Shown: positions 1-8,670 of the stretch, one piece after another
Layout: every line of letters begins with the position of its first letter
How positions within the stretch are numbered: position 1 is the stretch's first letter
NCBI RefSeq assembly: GCF_039978735.1
Contig: NZ_JBDWAS010000038.1
Location: forward strand, 14,649 to 78,648
From: Maricaulis sp039978735
GTDB taxonomy: Bacteria > Pseudomonadota > Alphaproteobacteria > Caulobacterales > Maricaulaceae
DNA length: 64,000 nucleotides
Direction: 5' to 3'
Translations under genes and position numbers: made by a program
The notes under the pieces: model-generated
Database searches by the model: none
Told to the model about the DNA's origin: nothing
The model's input: only the letters and a program-made list of their open reading frames with translations

Positions 1-2
1 AC

Positions 3-611
3 CAGCTCGCGGCAACCGCACAACCGGAGCTGCCGCCGCAATCCGGTGCTCCCGATGTCGATCCGGCAGCGCCGCTCAATCCGGGCTATGTCGGGATTTC
101 CCTCCTGCGCCACATGCCCGAAGACTCGGTCATCTGCGACGATGCGACGACGTCGGGCATGGGCGTTTTCCCCTGGATCGAGCACGGCCCGCGGCATGAC
201 TGGTTGTGCCTGACCGGCGGTGCCATCGGCTCGGGCATGCCGCAGGCTGTCGGTGCGGCGATGGCCTGTCCGGACCGCCAGGTGTTCGCCCTGTGCGGCG
301 ACGGTGCGGCGGCCTACACGCTGCAGGCGCTGTGGACCCAGGCGCGGGAGAAGCAGAACATCGTCAATGTCGTTTTCGCCAATCACTCCTATCTGGTCCT
401 GAACGTCGAGCTGGCCCGGGTTGGCGCCGGCGAGCCGGGGCCGGCGGCACAGCAGATGCTGTCGCTCGACAATCCGAAAATGGACTGGGTGAAGCTGGCA
501 GAAGGCTTTGGTGTTCCGGCCCGCCGGGCTGCGACCGCGGGTGAGTTCGACGACGCCCTGCAAGCCGCGCTCGCCGAAGGCGGACCGCAGTTGATCGTGG
601 CGGAGATCTAG
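3..611 (+). CDS. Acetolactate synthase-like TPP enzyme, C-terminal part
   Basis: The frame is open from the window edge, so the start lies upstream. The visible C-terminal 200 residues carry the thiamine-diphosphate-binding core: a GDGAAAYTLQALW stretch beginning with the GDG motif and ending about 30 residues later at ANHSY, the usual Mg/TPP site of COG0028 enzymes. The preceding GGAIGSGMPQAVGAA segment is also typical. Family members decarboxylate a 2-oxo acid and include acetolactate synthase large subunits and benzoylformate decarboxylases. The last Asn position of the motif is followed by His instead of Asn, which is common in the non-biosynthetic branch, so the exact substrate is unknown. 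The stop overlaps that of the convergent kinase gene by 4 bp. Confidence 0.85.
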   Translation, partial: QLAATAQPELPPQSGAPDVDPAAPLNPGYVGISLLRHMPEDSVICDDATTSGMGVFPWIEHGPRHDWLCLTGGAIGSGMPQAVGAAMACPDRQVFALCGDGAAAYTLQALWTQAREKQNIVNVVFANHSYLVLNVELARVGAGEPGPAAQQMLSLDNPKMDWVKLAEGFGVPARRAATAGEFDDALQAALAEGGPQLIVAEI

Positions 612-2431
612 CGCTTCGGCGCGGCTGCGCCGGGCTTCTCCACCGCCTCGTCCGCTTCCGCCGCTGTCAGCAGGTGGGCGAGGACCGAGCGCAGCGTTCC
701 CAGCTCGACCGGTTTGGGCAGGTAGGCGGCGAAACCATCGGCCTCGAATTCGCGGCGATGGTCCTCGGACGCCAGCGCCGTGACGGCGACAATGCTCGCC
801 CGTCCGGACTTGCGTGTCTCGCGGATGCAGCGCATGGCGCTGACGCCGTCCATTTCGGGCATCTGGATGTCCATCAGCACAATGTCATAGGCCTCGGAGG
901 TTGCCTTGTTGACGGCTTCCCGGCCGCTGGATGCGCATTCGATGACAAGCCCGTCGCCGCTGGCGACCTGCTGCACCATGGCGCGCAGCACCAGCTGGTT
1001 GGTCATCACATCATCGACCACGAGAATGCGGACCGGCTTGTCGAGATAGATCGGTTCGGCCGGCGCCGAGACGGCTTTCGGCACGGGCTGGCTGCCGGCA
1101 GAGAAAGGCAGGTCGACGGTGAAGGTCGCGCCGCGTCCCGGATCGCTCGCCACACCGATATCGCCGCCCATCTGGCGCACCAGGCGGCGGCAGATCGCCA
1201 GGCCCAGCCCGGTGCCGCCATATTGCCGGGTCGTCGAGGCGTCGACCTGGGTGAAGGCCTCGAAGATAAGATCGTGCTTGTCCCGCGGAATGCCGACCCC
1301 GGTATCGCGCACGCTGATCCGCACCGGGATCACCGCACCGTTCTCGCTGTCCGGTCGCGACAGGACGACCGTGATGCCGCCGCGATGCGTGAATTTAACG
1401 GCATTCGAGAGCAGATTGTTGACGACCTGGCGCACCCGCATGGCGTCGCCGCGGACGTTGAAACGCTCGCCGATACCGTCCTTGCTGAACACCAGATCGA
1501 CACCCTTCGCGCCCGCCTGCAGGCGCCAGTGCTCGACCGTACTGCGCACCAGCGCGACCAGATCGAAATCACCCTCTTCCAGATCCAGCCCGCCGGCTTC
1601 GATCTTGGACAGGTCCAGCACGTCGTTGAGTAGTTCCAGCAGCGACTTGCCCGACGCATCGATGAGTTTCAGCGAATGCTTCTGTTCCTCGGACAGGCGC
1701 GCATCCTGCAGCATGACACTGGTCATGCCGAGCACGCCATTGAGCGGCGTGCGCACCTCGTGACTCATGTTCGCAATGAATTCCGACTTGGCCCGGTTCG
1801 CCTCGCGCGCCGTCGCCAGCGCGGCTTCCAGCTTGGCGTTGTACTCTTCCAGCGCCTGCTGCGCATCATGGGCTGCCGAGCGGAAACTCGTGCCGAACAG
1901 CACGATCCAGCCGCAGGAAAAGGCCGAAGCGGCGACGAGGATGTGCAGCATTTCGCCAGGACTGAAGGCCAGCAGGCTGCCGTCATTGCGACCGGCCTCC
2001 CACAGGACATAGCCGAAATAGGCGGCTACCGGCAGGGCCGCGACGAAAATCGCCTGGCGTCCCCAGGCGATATAGGCGCCGAGAATGATGCCGGGCAGAT
2101 AGAGCGAAGCCGGCGGAAAGGACCCGCGATTGGCAAAGGCCGCAGCCCCGAGCGCGAGCGCGCACAGCCCCAGCATCATCGCGATGGTCAGGTTCGGCCG
2201 GCGCAGCCGCAAGCCGACACCGCCTACAATTGCGGCCAGGAAGGCCGTGCCGACGGCCAGCTGCGCCATGCCCGGGCGACCGTCGACGATCAGCGCCAGC
2301 ATGGCGGCATTGACCAGCCCCATCAGGCAGAAAACGACCGTGAAGGCGGCGGCCACGCGGCAGCGCACCGCATGTTCCAGATCCAGGCGCGGATCGGCTC
2401 CGACCAGCCTGTCTATCCATTGCCAAGACAT
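608..2431 (-). CDS. Hybrid sensor histidine kinase with receiver domain
   Basis: A 607-residue membrane kinase. Residues about 25-175 form a series of hydrophobic segments, followed by a coiled linker. A HisKA dimerisation domain carries the phospho-accepting H224 in ANMSHEVRTPLNG. The ATPase domain has an N box (NNLLSNAVKF), G1 (DTGVGIP) and G2 (GGTGLGLAI). A C-terminal receiver begins at RILVVDDV with phospho-acceptor about D521 in LMDIQMPEMDG. The start at 2431 is chosen because AGGGAGG lies about 7 bases upstream; an in-frame ATG at 2476 lacks such a site. The signal is unknown. No HPt protein is encoded nearby, so phosphotransfer partners lie elsewhere. Confidence 0.93.
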   Translation of the reverse strand: MSWQWIDRLVGADPRLDLEHAVRCRVAAAFTVVFCLMGLVNAAMLALIVDGRPGMAQLAVGTAFLAAIVGGVGLRLRRPNLTIAMMLGLCALALGAAAFANRGSFPPASLYLPGIILGAYIAWGRQAIFVAALPVAAYFGYVLWEAGRNDGSLLAFSPGEMLHILVAASAFSCGWIVLFGTSFRSAAHDAQQALEEYNAKLEAALATAREANRAKSEFIANMSHEVRTPLNGVLGMTSVMLQDARLSEEQKHSLKLIDASGKSLLELLNDVLDLSKIEAGGLDLEEGDFDLVALVRSTVEHWRLQAGAKGVDLVFSKDGIGERFNVRGDAMRVRQVVNNLLSNAVKFTHRGGITVVLSRPDSENGAVIPVRISVRDTGVGIPRDKHDLIFEAFTQVDASTTRQYGGTGLGLAICRRLVRQMGGDIGVASDPGRGATFTVDLPFSAGSQPVPKAVSAPAEPIYLDKPVRILVVDDVMTNQLVLRAMVQQVASGDGLVIECASSGREAVNKATSEAYDIVLMDIQMPEMDGVSAMRCIRETRKSGRASIVAVTALASEDHRREFEADGFAAYLPKPVELGTLRSVLAHLLTAAEADEAVEKPGAAAPKR

Positions 2432-2667
2432 GCAAGCGCCTCCCTGCCGCCGTACTAGCCCGGCTGGCGTTAACAAGAGACATACAACCCGACGCTGGAT
2501 CGCTCTGCGCGCGCACCCGGCCTCGACACAAGCCGCCGGGGCGCGGGAAGGTTCATATCCTATGAAGACCGGCTTAACGCCTCGGCAAGATTGTCCGCCG
2601 ACGCTGTCGGACAGGTTTCAGGTATTCGACCTGCTCCGGGGACGCAAACCAGGGCATTGGAGGATGG

Positions 2668-3075
2668 ATGTATACCGAGGACGGTTTCGAACTCCGCCCG
2701 ATCGGCGACACCATGGAGATCTATGCATCGGGCGAACAGTTCCACGAAACCCGTCCGCCGGTGATTGCCGCCTTCCAGGCGCTGACATCCCGCATGCCCG
2801 TCACCAAAGTCCTCTGCGATGTCCGCCTCGCGACTTATGTCCTCGATCCAACCGAGCTGGAGATGCGGGCCCGCGCGACGGCGCGCGCGCTGGCCGGCTA
2901 CCGGACGGCCCTGGTCTGCCTGGCGAACCAGCATGAACTGATGGAGCGGACCGCCAGCAATATCCGCAGTCAGGGCGGCACCGCCGAACTCTTCTCCGGC
3001 AAGGGCGCCGCGCGCGAATGGCTCGCTGGCAAGGATGGCTGCCGTAACGACGCGAAGGCCGCCACGACAGTCTAG
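2668..3075 (+). CDS. Small uncharacterised protein (possible STAS-like fold)
   Basis: A 135-residue soluble protein with no signal peptide. Alternating hydrophobic strands and helices (FELRPIGDTMEIYASG, KVLCDVRLATYVL, RTALVCLANQ) resemble the SpoIIAA/STAS-like family found in alphaproteobacteria, but I see no diagnostic phosphorylatable serine motif and do not assign a function. It is divergent from the kinase at 608-2431, with about 240 bases between them, and a strong hairpin terminator follows 48 bases downstream. It may act with the neighbouring kinase, but that is only positional inference. Confidence 0.6.
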   Translation: MYTEDGFELRPIGDTMEIYASGEQFHETRPPVIAAFQALTSRMPVTKVLCDVRLATYVLDPTELEMRARATARALAGYRTALVCLANQHELMERTASNIRSQGGTAELFSGKGAAREWLAGKDGCRNDAKAATTV

Positions 3076-3122
3076 ACGAGTTCCGCTCCCGGAACGGCGG
3101 CAGTACCGACGCCACACATGAA

Positions 3123-3150
3123 AAAGGCGGGCTCCGAAAAGCCCGCCTTT
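3123..3150. terminator. Bidirectional hairpin terminator
   Basis: A perfect 10-bp stem (AAAGGCGGGC pairing with GCCCGCCTTT) around an 8-base loop. A-rich sequence precedes it and T-rich sequence ends it, so it can work in both directions. It lies between the convergent genes ending at 3075 and 3173. Confidence 0.85.
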
Positions 3151-3172
3151 CCCGTCAGCTCCCCCAAGACCC

Positions 3173-6100
3173 CTAGAAGGTCCAGTCGAAACCGATCCGG
3201 ACAGACCGCGGCGACTGATAGTACCGCACGGCGCCATAGTTCGGATCCGGCGTACCCGCCGAGGTGTCGCCGTTCTCGTTGTAGTCGACACCCGCTTCCA
3301 GGCCGAGCACGTTGAAAACGTCCGCTCGCAGGATCAGGTCACCCCGATTGTCACCCATCGGCACAGCATAGCGTGCAGACAGATCCAGCCGGGTTTCCCA
3401 GTCGCTCTCGAACTCCGAGCTCCGGCGGGAGGCAACACCCTGGCAATACCAGGACGAGGCACCGTAGGCGGCCGAGGAGGCTTCTGTCGGGTGAAGACCG
3501 CGGCACCCGTACAGGCGCGGCGAGGTCACCGACAGATTACCACCGACCAGCAGATCGTCGAGGAGCTGGTAGCTGCCCCAAACCTTGAACTGGTGACGGC
3601 GGTGGTTCGGCAGATAGCCATAGGCGTTGTCGGTCAGACCCGGGTGATCGTACAGGATCGTCGTACCGGCATCGTCTTGGCCATTGTCGGACAGAACCGT
3701 GCCCTCGTAATTGCCGTAGGATGTGGACCAGACGTAGGAACCGCGCAGCCCCCACACGCCGTCGAACGCCCGCTCGAAGCTCAGCTCGAGCGCCGCATAG
3801 TCGCGTTCGGCGGTCGGCAGGTTGAGCTGTTCTTCCGTGAGGTGGATGATCGTGCGTTCGGACTGACCCGGCAGCGGATCGCGCGTGTAGACGTCGATCG
3901 CCTCGCCCGGATTCATGATGACGTACTGGTAGTCGCCGAACCAGATATCCTCACAACCGGCGATGCCGTTGTCCTGGCAATAGCGGATGATGGCGTCGTC
4001 GATGGCAACGTCTTCTGACACATCGCCCAGGGTCCGCCAGGTGGCACGGGCACCGATGGTCCAGTCGTCATTGAGGTCGTGATCGATACCGATCGAGAAT
4101 TCGTCCTCATAGGTCGCCCGCAGGTCACGCGACGTCTTGGAGATCGCCGGCTCCTGAGAACCATTGCCATAGATGAGACAGGACGTCGTTCCCGCCGGCG
4201 AGATCGCGCCATCCGGACAAGCACTCGCGCCGAGCGCCGCGACACCGGAATTGTTGGTCGTGCGAACATCGCCGAGCACGAATTCACCCGTCGTGGTGTT
4301 GAGCGACAGGAGCTCGAAATACTCGCGCACGAAGAGGTCGGCCCCGCGGAAGCTCATATTGAGCGCTGGCGGGATGTAGTAGCGGCCATAGGAGCCATAG
4401 AGACGCGTTCCGCTGTCGCCGAAGACATCATAGTTGAAGCCGACCCGCGCACCCCAGTTATTGTCGAGATCGACCGGCACTTCACCGATCAGGTTCTCGA
4501 GCAGGAAGTGATCGTTACGCACACCGATCTGCAGGTTCAGGCGATCTGTCACATCCCAGGAGTCCTGAATGTAGAACGCCTGGTTTTCACCTTCCACCGA
4601 GCCCCCGAACCGGCCGACGGTCGAGCGGATGATTTCCGACCCTTCCGGCAGGCCATAGATACTGGCCGTACTCGCGGACACGGTATAGGCACGCCAGTCG
4701 GCGCCGCCCGTGCGGGCGAGCTCGTGCTCCATGGACAGGCGCTCGTTCTCATAGCCGATGCGCAGGTGGTGAGACCCCATGAAGTCGAAGAAGACATCAC
4801 CGTCGATCCGGTAGAATTCCCGCCGGGTCTCGTTGAAGTCGTTATTGCCCGACGTCTGCGGGCCGACACGCACGGCGGTGCCGGAACGCTGGTCGACGAC
4901 GTAGGGCGCATTCGGGTTCGATGCGAGTTCGGAGTGACGATCTTCGCTGACGCCATAGGCAGCCGAGATGGTGAAATTGTCGGTGAGGTTGCCGGTGTAT
5001 TTGGCAACATAGCTCGGACCGCCATTCTCATAGACCGTGGTGCCGATGACATCCGTTCCCACCGTGTCGACACCGTCGAACGCGTAGGAGCTCATCGTCG
5101 TCTCCCGCGTCGTGTCAAAATAGGTGAGCTCGAAGTGATGGTTATCGGTCAGATACCCGTCCAGCTTCAGGCCGAAGAACGGATCGTCGGATTCGGTGAC
5201 GTCGAAAGTCCCGTTGGCAATCGATGCATTCGAGTTGCTCGTGTCGCGGAACTGGTAGAGGCCGTAGAAGAACAGGCGATCGGGGATGATCGGGCCGCCC
5301 GCCTCCAGGATCAGATCCATCGCCTCGTTCTCGTCCAGCGAGTTGCGGGACAGATAGGTGTCCGGGCTGTCGGAACGCAGGGCGTCCGGCGACCAGTTGC
5401 CGTGAATGCCGAACTCGAACTCGTTCGTACCCGACTTGGTCACGGCATTGATGACGCCGCCGGTCGCGCGGCCGAACTCGGCCGGATAGCCGCCATTCTT
5501 CACTTCAACCGTCTGGTAGAAGTCGAACGGCACCGTTGCGCCACCCAGATAGGTGTCGAAATTGGTGATGTTCAGACCGTTGACGTAGAAAGCATTCTCG
5601 GCTGCCGAGGCGCCACCGACTGCCGTCGCGCCGGCTCCGCCGCCGCCGACACTGCGGAAGTCGTTGTCGCTGGCCACCACGGTCGGTGCGAACTGGATAA
5701 TGGATTCGATGTTGCGGCCGACTGGCAGTGTTGCAACGAGGTCTTCCACATCGACATTCAGACCTGACGTGGTCTGCTGGAACTGCAGCTGCTGCACAGC
5801 CGTGCCCGTCACCACAATGGTTTCGGTGTCGCTCGCTTCGACGGCGTTGAAGGTGTAGTTCGACAGGCCGCCGACCCGGATCGCGACCGTGTCAGACATG
5901 TCGGCAAAGCCCGGCGCGCTGATCGTCACATCATAGCTGCCCTGCGGCAGCAGGGTGGCGCGGAAGGAACCATTGGCATCGGTCGACAAGTTACGGCTGA
6001 AGCCTTGCGCCTGCGAACGCAGCGTCACGCTGGCGCCCGAAACCGGATTGCCATTCGCGTCAACCACCGTGCCGACGATACCGCCGCTGGTGTAGTCCTG

Positions 6101-6205
6101 TGCGGTCGCGACAGTCGCGACGGCAGGAACAGCGACGGCGGCCCCCATCACGACAGCCAGCGCATAGGCAGTAGAGCCCAGACAGGCTCGCTTGAAACTC
6201 TTCAT
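3173..6205 (-). CDS. Oar-like TonB-dependent outer membrane receptor
   Basis: A 1010-residue outer-membrane protein. An N-terminal signal peptide (about 36 residues, ending near ATAQD) is followed by a carboxypeptidase-regulatory-like beta-sandwich domain (GGIVGTVVDANGNPVSGASV, about 40-115). A plug domain (about 150-260) and a long beta-barrel follow, ending in the terminal aromatic FDWTF that marks barrel proteins. This arrangement matches the Oar/adhesin-like branch of TonB receptors, which take up large or complex ligands; the ligand cannot be told. It is divergent from the LytS/LytTR pair, whose kinase starts about 240 bases away, so the pair may control it; this is inference from position. 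Confidence 0.93.
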   Translation of the reverse strand: MKSFKRACLGSTAYALAVVMGAAVAVPAVATVATAQDYTSGGIVGTVVDANGNPVSGASVTLRSQAQGFSRNLSTDANGSFRATLLPQGSYDVTISAPGFADMSDTVAIRVGGLSNYTFNAVEASDTETIVVTGTAVQQLQFQQTTSGLNVDVEDLVATLPVGRNIESIIQFAPTVVASDNDFRSVGGGGAGATAVGGASAAENAFYVNGLNITNFDTYLGGATVPFDFYQTVEVKNGGYPAEFGRATGGVINAVTKSGTNEFEFGIHGNWSPDALRSDSPDTYLSRNSLDENEAMDLILEAGGPIIPDRLFFYGLYQFRDTSNSNASIANGTFDVTESDDPFFGLKLDGYLTDNHHFELTYFDTTRETTMSSYAFDGVDTVGTDVIGTTVYENGGPSYVAKYTGNLTDNFTISAAYGVSEDRHSELASNPNAPYVVDQRSGTAVRVGPQTSGNNDFNETRREFYRIDGDVFFDFMGSHHLRIGYENERLSMEHELARTGGADWRAYTVSASTASIYGLPEGSEIIRSTVGRFGGSVEGENQAFYIQDSWDVTDRLNLQIGVRNDHFLLENLIGEVPVDLDNNWGARVGFNYDVFGDSGTRLYGSYGRYYIPPALNMSFRGADLFVREYFELLSLNTTTGEFVLGDVRTTNNSGVAALGASACPDGAISPAGTTSCLIYGNGSQEPAISKTSRDLRATYEDEFSIGIDHDLNDDWTIGARATWRTLGDVSEDVAIDDAIIRYCQDNGIAGCEDIWFGDYQYVIMNPGEAIDVYTRDPLPGQSERTIIHLTEEQLNLPTAERDYAALELSFERAFDGVWGLRGSYVWSTSYGNYEGTVLSDNGQDDAGTTILYDHPGLTDNAYGYLPNHRRHQFKVWGSYQLLDDLLVGGNLSVTSPRLYGCRGLHPTEASSAAYGASSWYCQGVASRRSSEFESDWETRLDLSARYAVPMGDNRGDLILRADVFNVLGLEAGVDYNENGDTSAGTPDPNYGAVRYYQSPRSVRIGFDWTF

Positions 6206-6443
6206 TATTATCCCCTCTTCATGCCCCGCCGGTTCGGTTTTCGGGCATCGAGGCCCGGGCGGGAGATGCGACGGATATCGCGAGGTCTGCGACGCGCGCA
6301 GCGGGGGATGCGACCGCGAATGCGATCCGGTCGATCACGGCTCCGTGTTTGCGATGAACGAATGAAAACCGCGACGAATGGCATCCGTAAGGTTCGCCGG
6401 GTCAAATAATCTCAGGACGTTATCCGCTTACCGGAGCGCCAGA

Positions 6444-7529
6444 GTGCCACAGAGCCTGTCCAACCCTGTCTTGAGGATCCGCATATTCGGGGTGATCCTC
6501 GTTGTCGTCCTCGGCCTGGCCCAGCTTCTGTCTCTGGTGGTGCTGCCCCTGCTGCTCGACGTCCACATCACCCGGGTCACCTATCTGAAAATCATTGCCA
6601 GCGTCTCGTTCGGCATTGTCGTGGAGCAGGCCTGTTTTACGGTGTTCGTGCGCCGCGGGCTGAAGAGCAAGCTGGCCTGGCTGGCCGCGGCCGCGGGCCT
6701 GCTGGCCTATGCCGGTTTCGACTCGATCGTGAGCTTCCTGACCAAGGAAACCGAACCGCTCACGCTCGAACTCGTCCTGCTCTATTTCAGCCTGAGCCTG
6801 ACGGGCAACACGATCTGGACCTATGGCATCTGGCTGGGCGCCAGCCTGTTCATGCTGTCACAGCACCAGGTCGCCGAAGAACAGCAGAAGAATCTGATGC
6901 TGGAACGCGCCCACTTCGAGACGCGCCTGTCCTTCCTGGAAAGCCAGATCAATCCGCATTTCCTGTTCAATGCCCTGAACACGGTCGCGTCACTGATCGT
7001 GCTGGAGCGCGCGCCCGATGCGCGCAATGCCGTGATCCATCTCGGCCATCTCCTGCGCCGCAGCCTCAATGGCGAAGGCTCGCCGCTGGCGACTCTGGAC
7101 GACGAGATAGAAGCCGCCCGTGCCTACCTGGCCATCGAGAAACTGCGCTTTGCCGATCGCCTGGATGTGGAGTGGAACATCGCGCCGGGGCTGGGCGGCA
7201 TTCATCTGCCGCGCTTTTCGCTTCAGCCCCTCGTCGAGAATGTCGTCAAGCACGGCGTCGCCCACGCTCTCGCCCCCGTCAAAGCCCGCATCACCATCAA
7301 TAGCGGTCCGTCCGGAATTGCGATTTCCGTCTGGAATGACGGGCTTCCGGACCGCCCGGCCGCGGCCGATCCGCAGCGGCGGCCGGGCGTCGGTCTTCGC
7401 AATCTCGAACAACGCCTGCATCTGCTGTTCGCCGGCGAGGCGTCACTGGAAACAGACCGGCCGGAACCGGGCGCATTCGAATGCCGCGTGACCCTGCCGC
7501 TCCCAGCCCTGAGGGAGGCCGCCGAATGA
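6444..7529 (+). CDS. LytS-type membrane sensor histidine kinase
   Basis: A 361-residue kinase of the LytS/YpdA/AlgZ class. Four hydrophobic segments fill residues about 10-140. The His_kinase domain follows with the family motif QINPHFLFNALN, where H172 is the likely phosphorylation site, then an HATPase domain with LVENVVKHG and PGVGLRNLEQRL. I favour the GTG at 6444 because GGAG lies 7 bases before it; an ATG at 6378 would add 22 residues that look non-conserved. The stop overlaps the following regulator in ATGA, so the two are translationally coupled. Confidence 0.9.
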   Translation: MPQSLSNPVLRIRIFGVILVVVLGLAQLLSLVVLPLLLDVHITRVTYLKIIASVSFGIVVEQACFTVFVRRGLKSKLAWLAAAAGLLAYAGFDSIVSFLTKETEPLTLELVLLYFSLSLTGNTIWTYGIWLGASLFMLSQHQVAEEQQKNLMLERAHFETRLSFLESQINPHFLFNALNTVASLIVLERAPDARNAVIHLGHLLRRSLNGEGSPLATLDDEIEAARAYLAIEKLRFADRLDVEWNIAPGLGGIHLPRFSLQPLVENVVKHGVAHALAPVKARITINSGPSGIAISVWNDGLPDRPAAADPQRRPGVGLRNLEQRLHLLFAGEASLETDRPEPGAFECRVTLPLPALREAAE

Positions 7530-8296
7530 AAATCGCCATCATTGACGACGAACCGCTCGCCATCTCCAGCCTGCGCCGCATGATCGAGACCATCCCGGCA
7601 ACCGCGATCGTGGGCAGTGCGCGGTCAGCCGCCTCGGCGATGCATCTGTGCGAAGCGCGCCAGCCCGATCTGGTACTCCTGGATATCGAAATGCCGCAGA
7701 TGGACGGCATGACCTTCGCCCGCGAACTGAAGCAGGCCGGAAACCCGCTGATCATCTTCATTACCGCCTATGACAAGTTTGCCGTCGATGCCTTCGATGT
7801 TGAGGCCATCGATTACGTGCTCAAGCCGGTCGATCCCGCCCGGCTGCGCGGGGCCATCGAACGGGCCCGTTCGCGCCTGTCCCTGCGCCCGCTGATGCAG
7901 GCGGTGGAGAGCGCCGCGCTGCGGCTGCATTCCGCTGTGCCGCATCCGCCGGAAACGCCGGAGCAACCGGTCTACTGGGCCAATGTCGGCGGCCGCACGA
8001 TCCGCATCCCGATCGCCGATATCCGCCATGTGGAGGCGTGCCGCGACTATGCCTTCATCCATACCGGCCGCGACCGTCACATGGTGCGAGAGACCATGGC
8101 CCGGCTGGAAACCGCGTTCGAAGGCACAGCCCTGCAACGCATCCACCGCTCGCACATCGTCAATCTGGACCGCATCCAGGCGGTCTCCCGCGATACCGGG
8201 CTGCGTCTCGTCACACTCGACAGCGGCGAGGAAATCCCCGTCGGCCGCCGCTTCTACAGCCGCCTCGTCGACGCGATCGACATCGCTGCGGGATAG
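7526..8296 (+). CDS. LytTR-family response regulator
   Basis: A 256-residue partner of the LytS-like kinase. The N-terminal receiver has the acidic pair (IIDDEP), phospho-acceptor D53 in LLDIEMPQMDG and the conserved K in YVLKPVDP. The C-terminal LytTR DNA-binding domain (about 150-255) shows the family landmarks VEACRDYAFIHT, IHRSHIVNLDRI and PVGRRFY. The start at 7526 overlaps the kinase stop by four bases; a longer in-frame start at 7481 would sit inside the kinase. It ends 225 bases before the Tn7-like element and is therefore the last intact chromosomal gene on this side. Confidence 0.93.
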   Translation: MKIAIIDDEPLAISSLRRMIETIPATAIVGSARSAASAMHLCEARQPDLVLLDIEMPQMDGMTFARELKQAGNPLIIFITAYDKFAVDAFDVEAIDYVLKPVDPARLRGAIERARSRLSLRPLMQAVESAALRLHSAVPHPPETPEQPVYWANVGGRTIRIPIADIRHVEACRDYAFIHTGRDRHMVRETMARLETAFEGTALQRIHRSHIVNLDRIQAVSRDTGLRLVTLDSGEEIPVGRRFYSRLVDAIDIAAG

Positions 8297-8521
8297 GAAC
8301 GGGTTCCGATCGCAGGGGCTAAGCGGACACACCGAACCCGCAGGGTTCGCAAGCGCGACCGCGCGCCGGGCGGTGCGATCTCCACATCACCCTGAAAAGC
8401 GGGGATGGTGTCTGGTCGGTGATGTGGAGTGCGTCGCGGATACGCCCTCCTGCGCCAAGGCTTCGGAGAGCATCTCTTCGCCCTGCGGGCTTCGGATGGC
8501 TTGCCATCCGAAGCCCGCAGG
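8297..8521. repeat. Hairpin-rich intergenic segment, left transposon flank
   Basis: No gene is visible. Three inverted repeats follow each other: CGAACCC/GGGTTCG (8333-8349), an 11-bp pair TCCACATCACC/GGTGATGTGGA (8381-8391 with 8418-8428), and a perfect 19-bp stem with a 2-base loop (8482-8500 with 8503-8521). The last stem ends exactly where the transposon begins. Adding 47029-47034 from the far side of the element extends it to a perfect 25-bp stem with left arm 8476-8500. It is probably a chromosomal repeat or the terminator region of the tRNA gene at 47037-47113. Confidence 0.8.
8517..8521. repeat. Target site duplication, left copy
   Basis: GCAGG directly abuts the left terminal TGT. 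The same five bases abut the right terminal ACA at 47024-47028. Five-base duplications are the hallmark of Tn7-like insertion. Confidence 0.9.
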
Positions 8522-8546
8522 TGTGCGGCGACATTTGGATTGATTC
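8522..8546 (+). repeat. Tn7-like left terminal inverted repeat
   Basis: This begins with TGTGCGGCGACATTTG and continues to TGATTC. It matches the reverse complement of 46999-47023 at 24 of 25 positions, with position 17 as the single mismatch. Confidence 0.93.
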
Positions 8547-8670
8547 TTACTCTTGAATAAAATCAATCGCTTGTAGAGTTTCACGCCAACAACACTGATT
8601 CATTGTGAGTCATGTGATTCAGCCTCGCCAATGCGACAGACACCGACGAGAGTGAACCTGCTTCACCCAA
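8541..8670. promoter_or_regulatory. Left-end array of candidate TnsB-binding repeats
   Basis: About 130 non-coding bases between the terminus and the tniQ stop. The heptamer TGATTC(A) recurs at 8541, 8596 and 8615. The tRNA-proximal end has TGAATCA, its reverse complement, at 46977 and 46998. Tn7 ends are known to carry several TnsB sites, so these are good candidates, but this is inferred from the repetition only. Confidence 0.5.

Noticed and set aside
4079..5767. Long plus-strand ORF (562 codons) opposite the Oar-like receptor
   Set aside because: It is antisense to a well-supported receptor gene with signal peptide and barrel end. Its residues show no family pattern, and long shadow frames are expected in GC-rich coding DNA.
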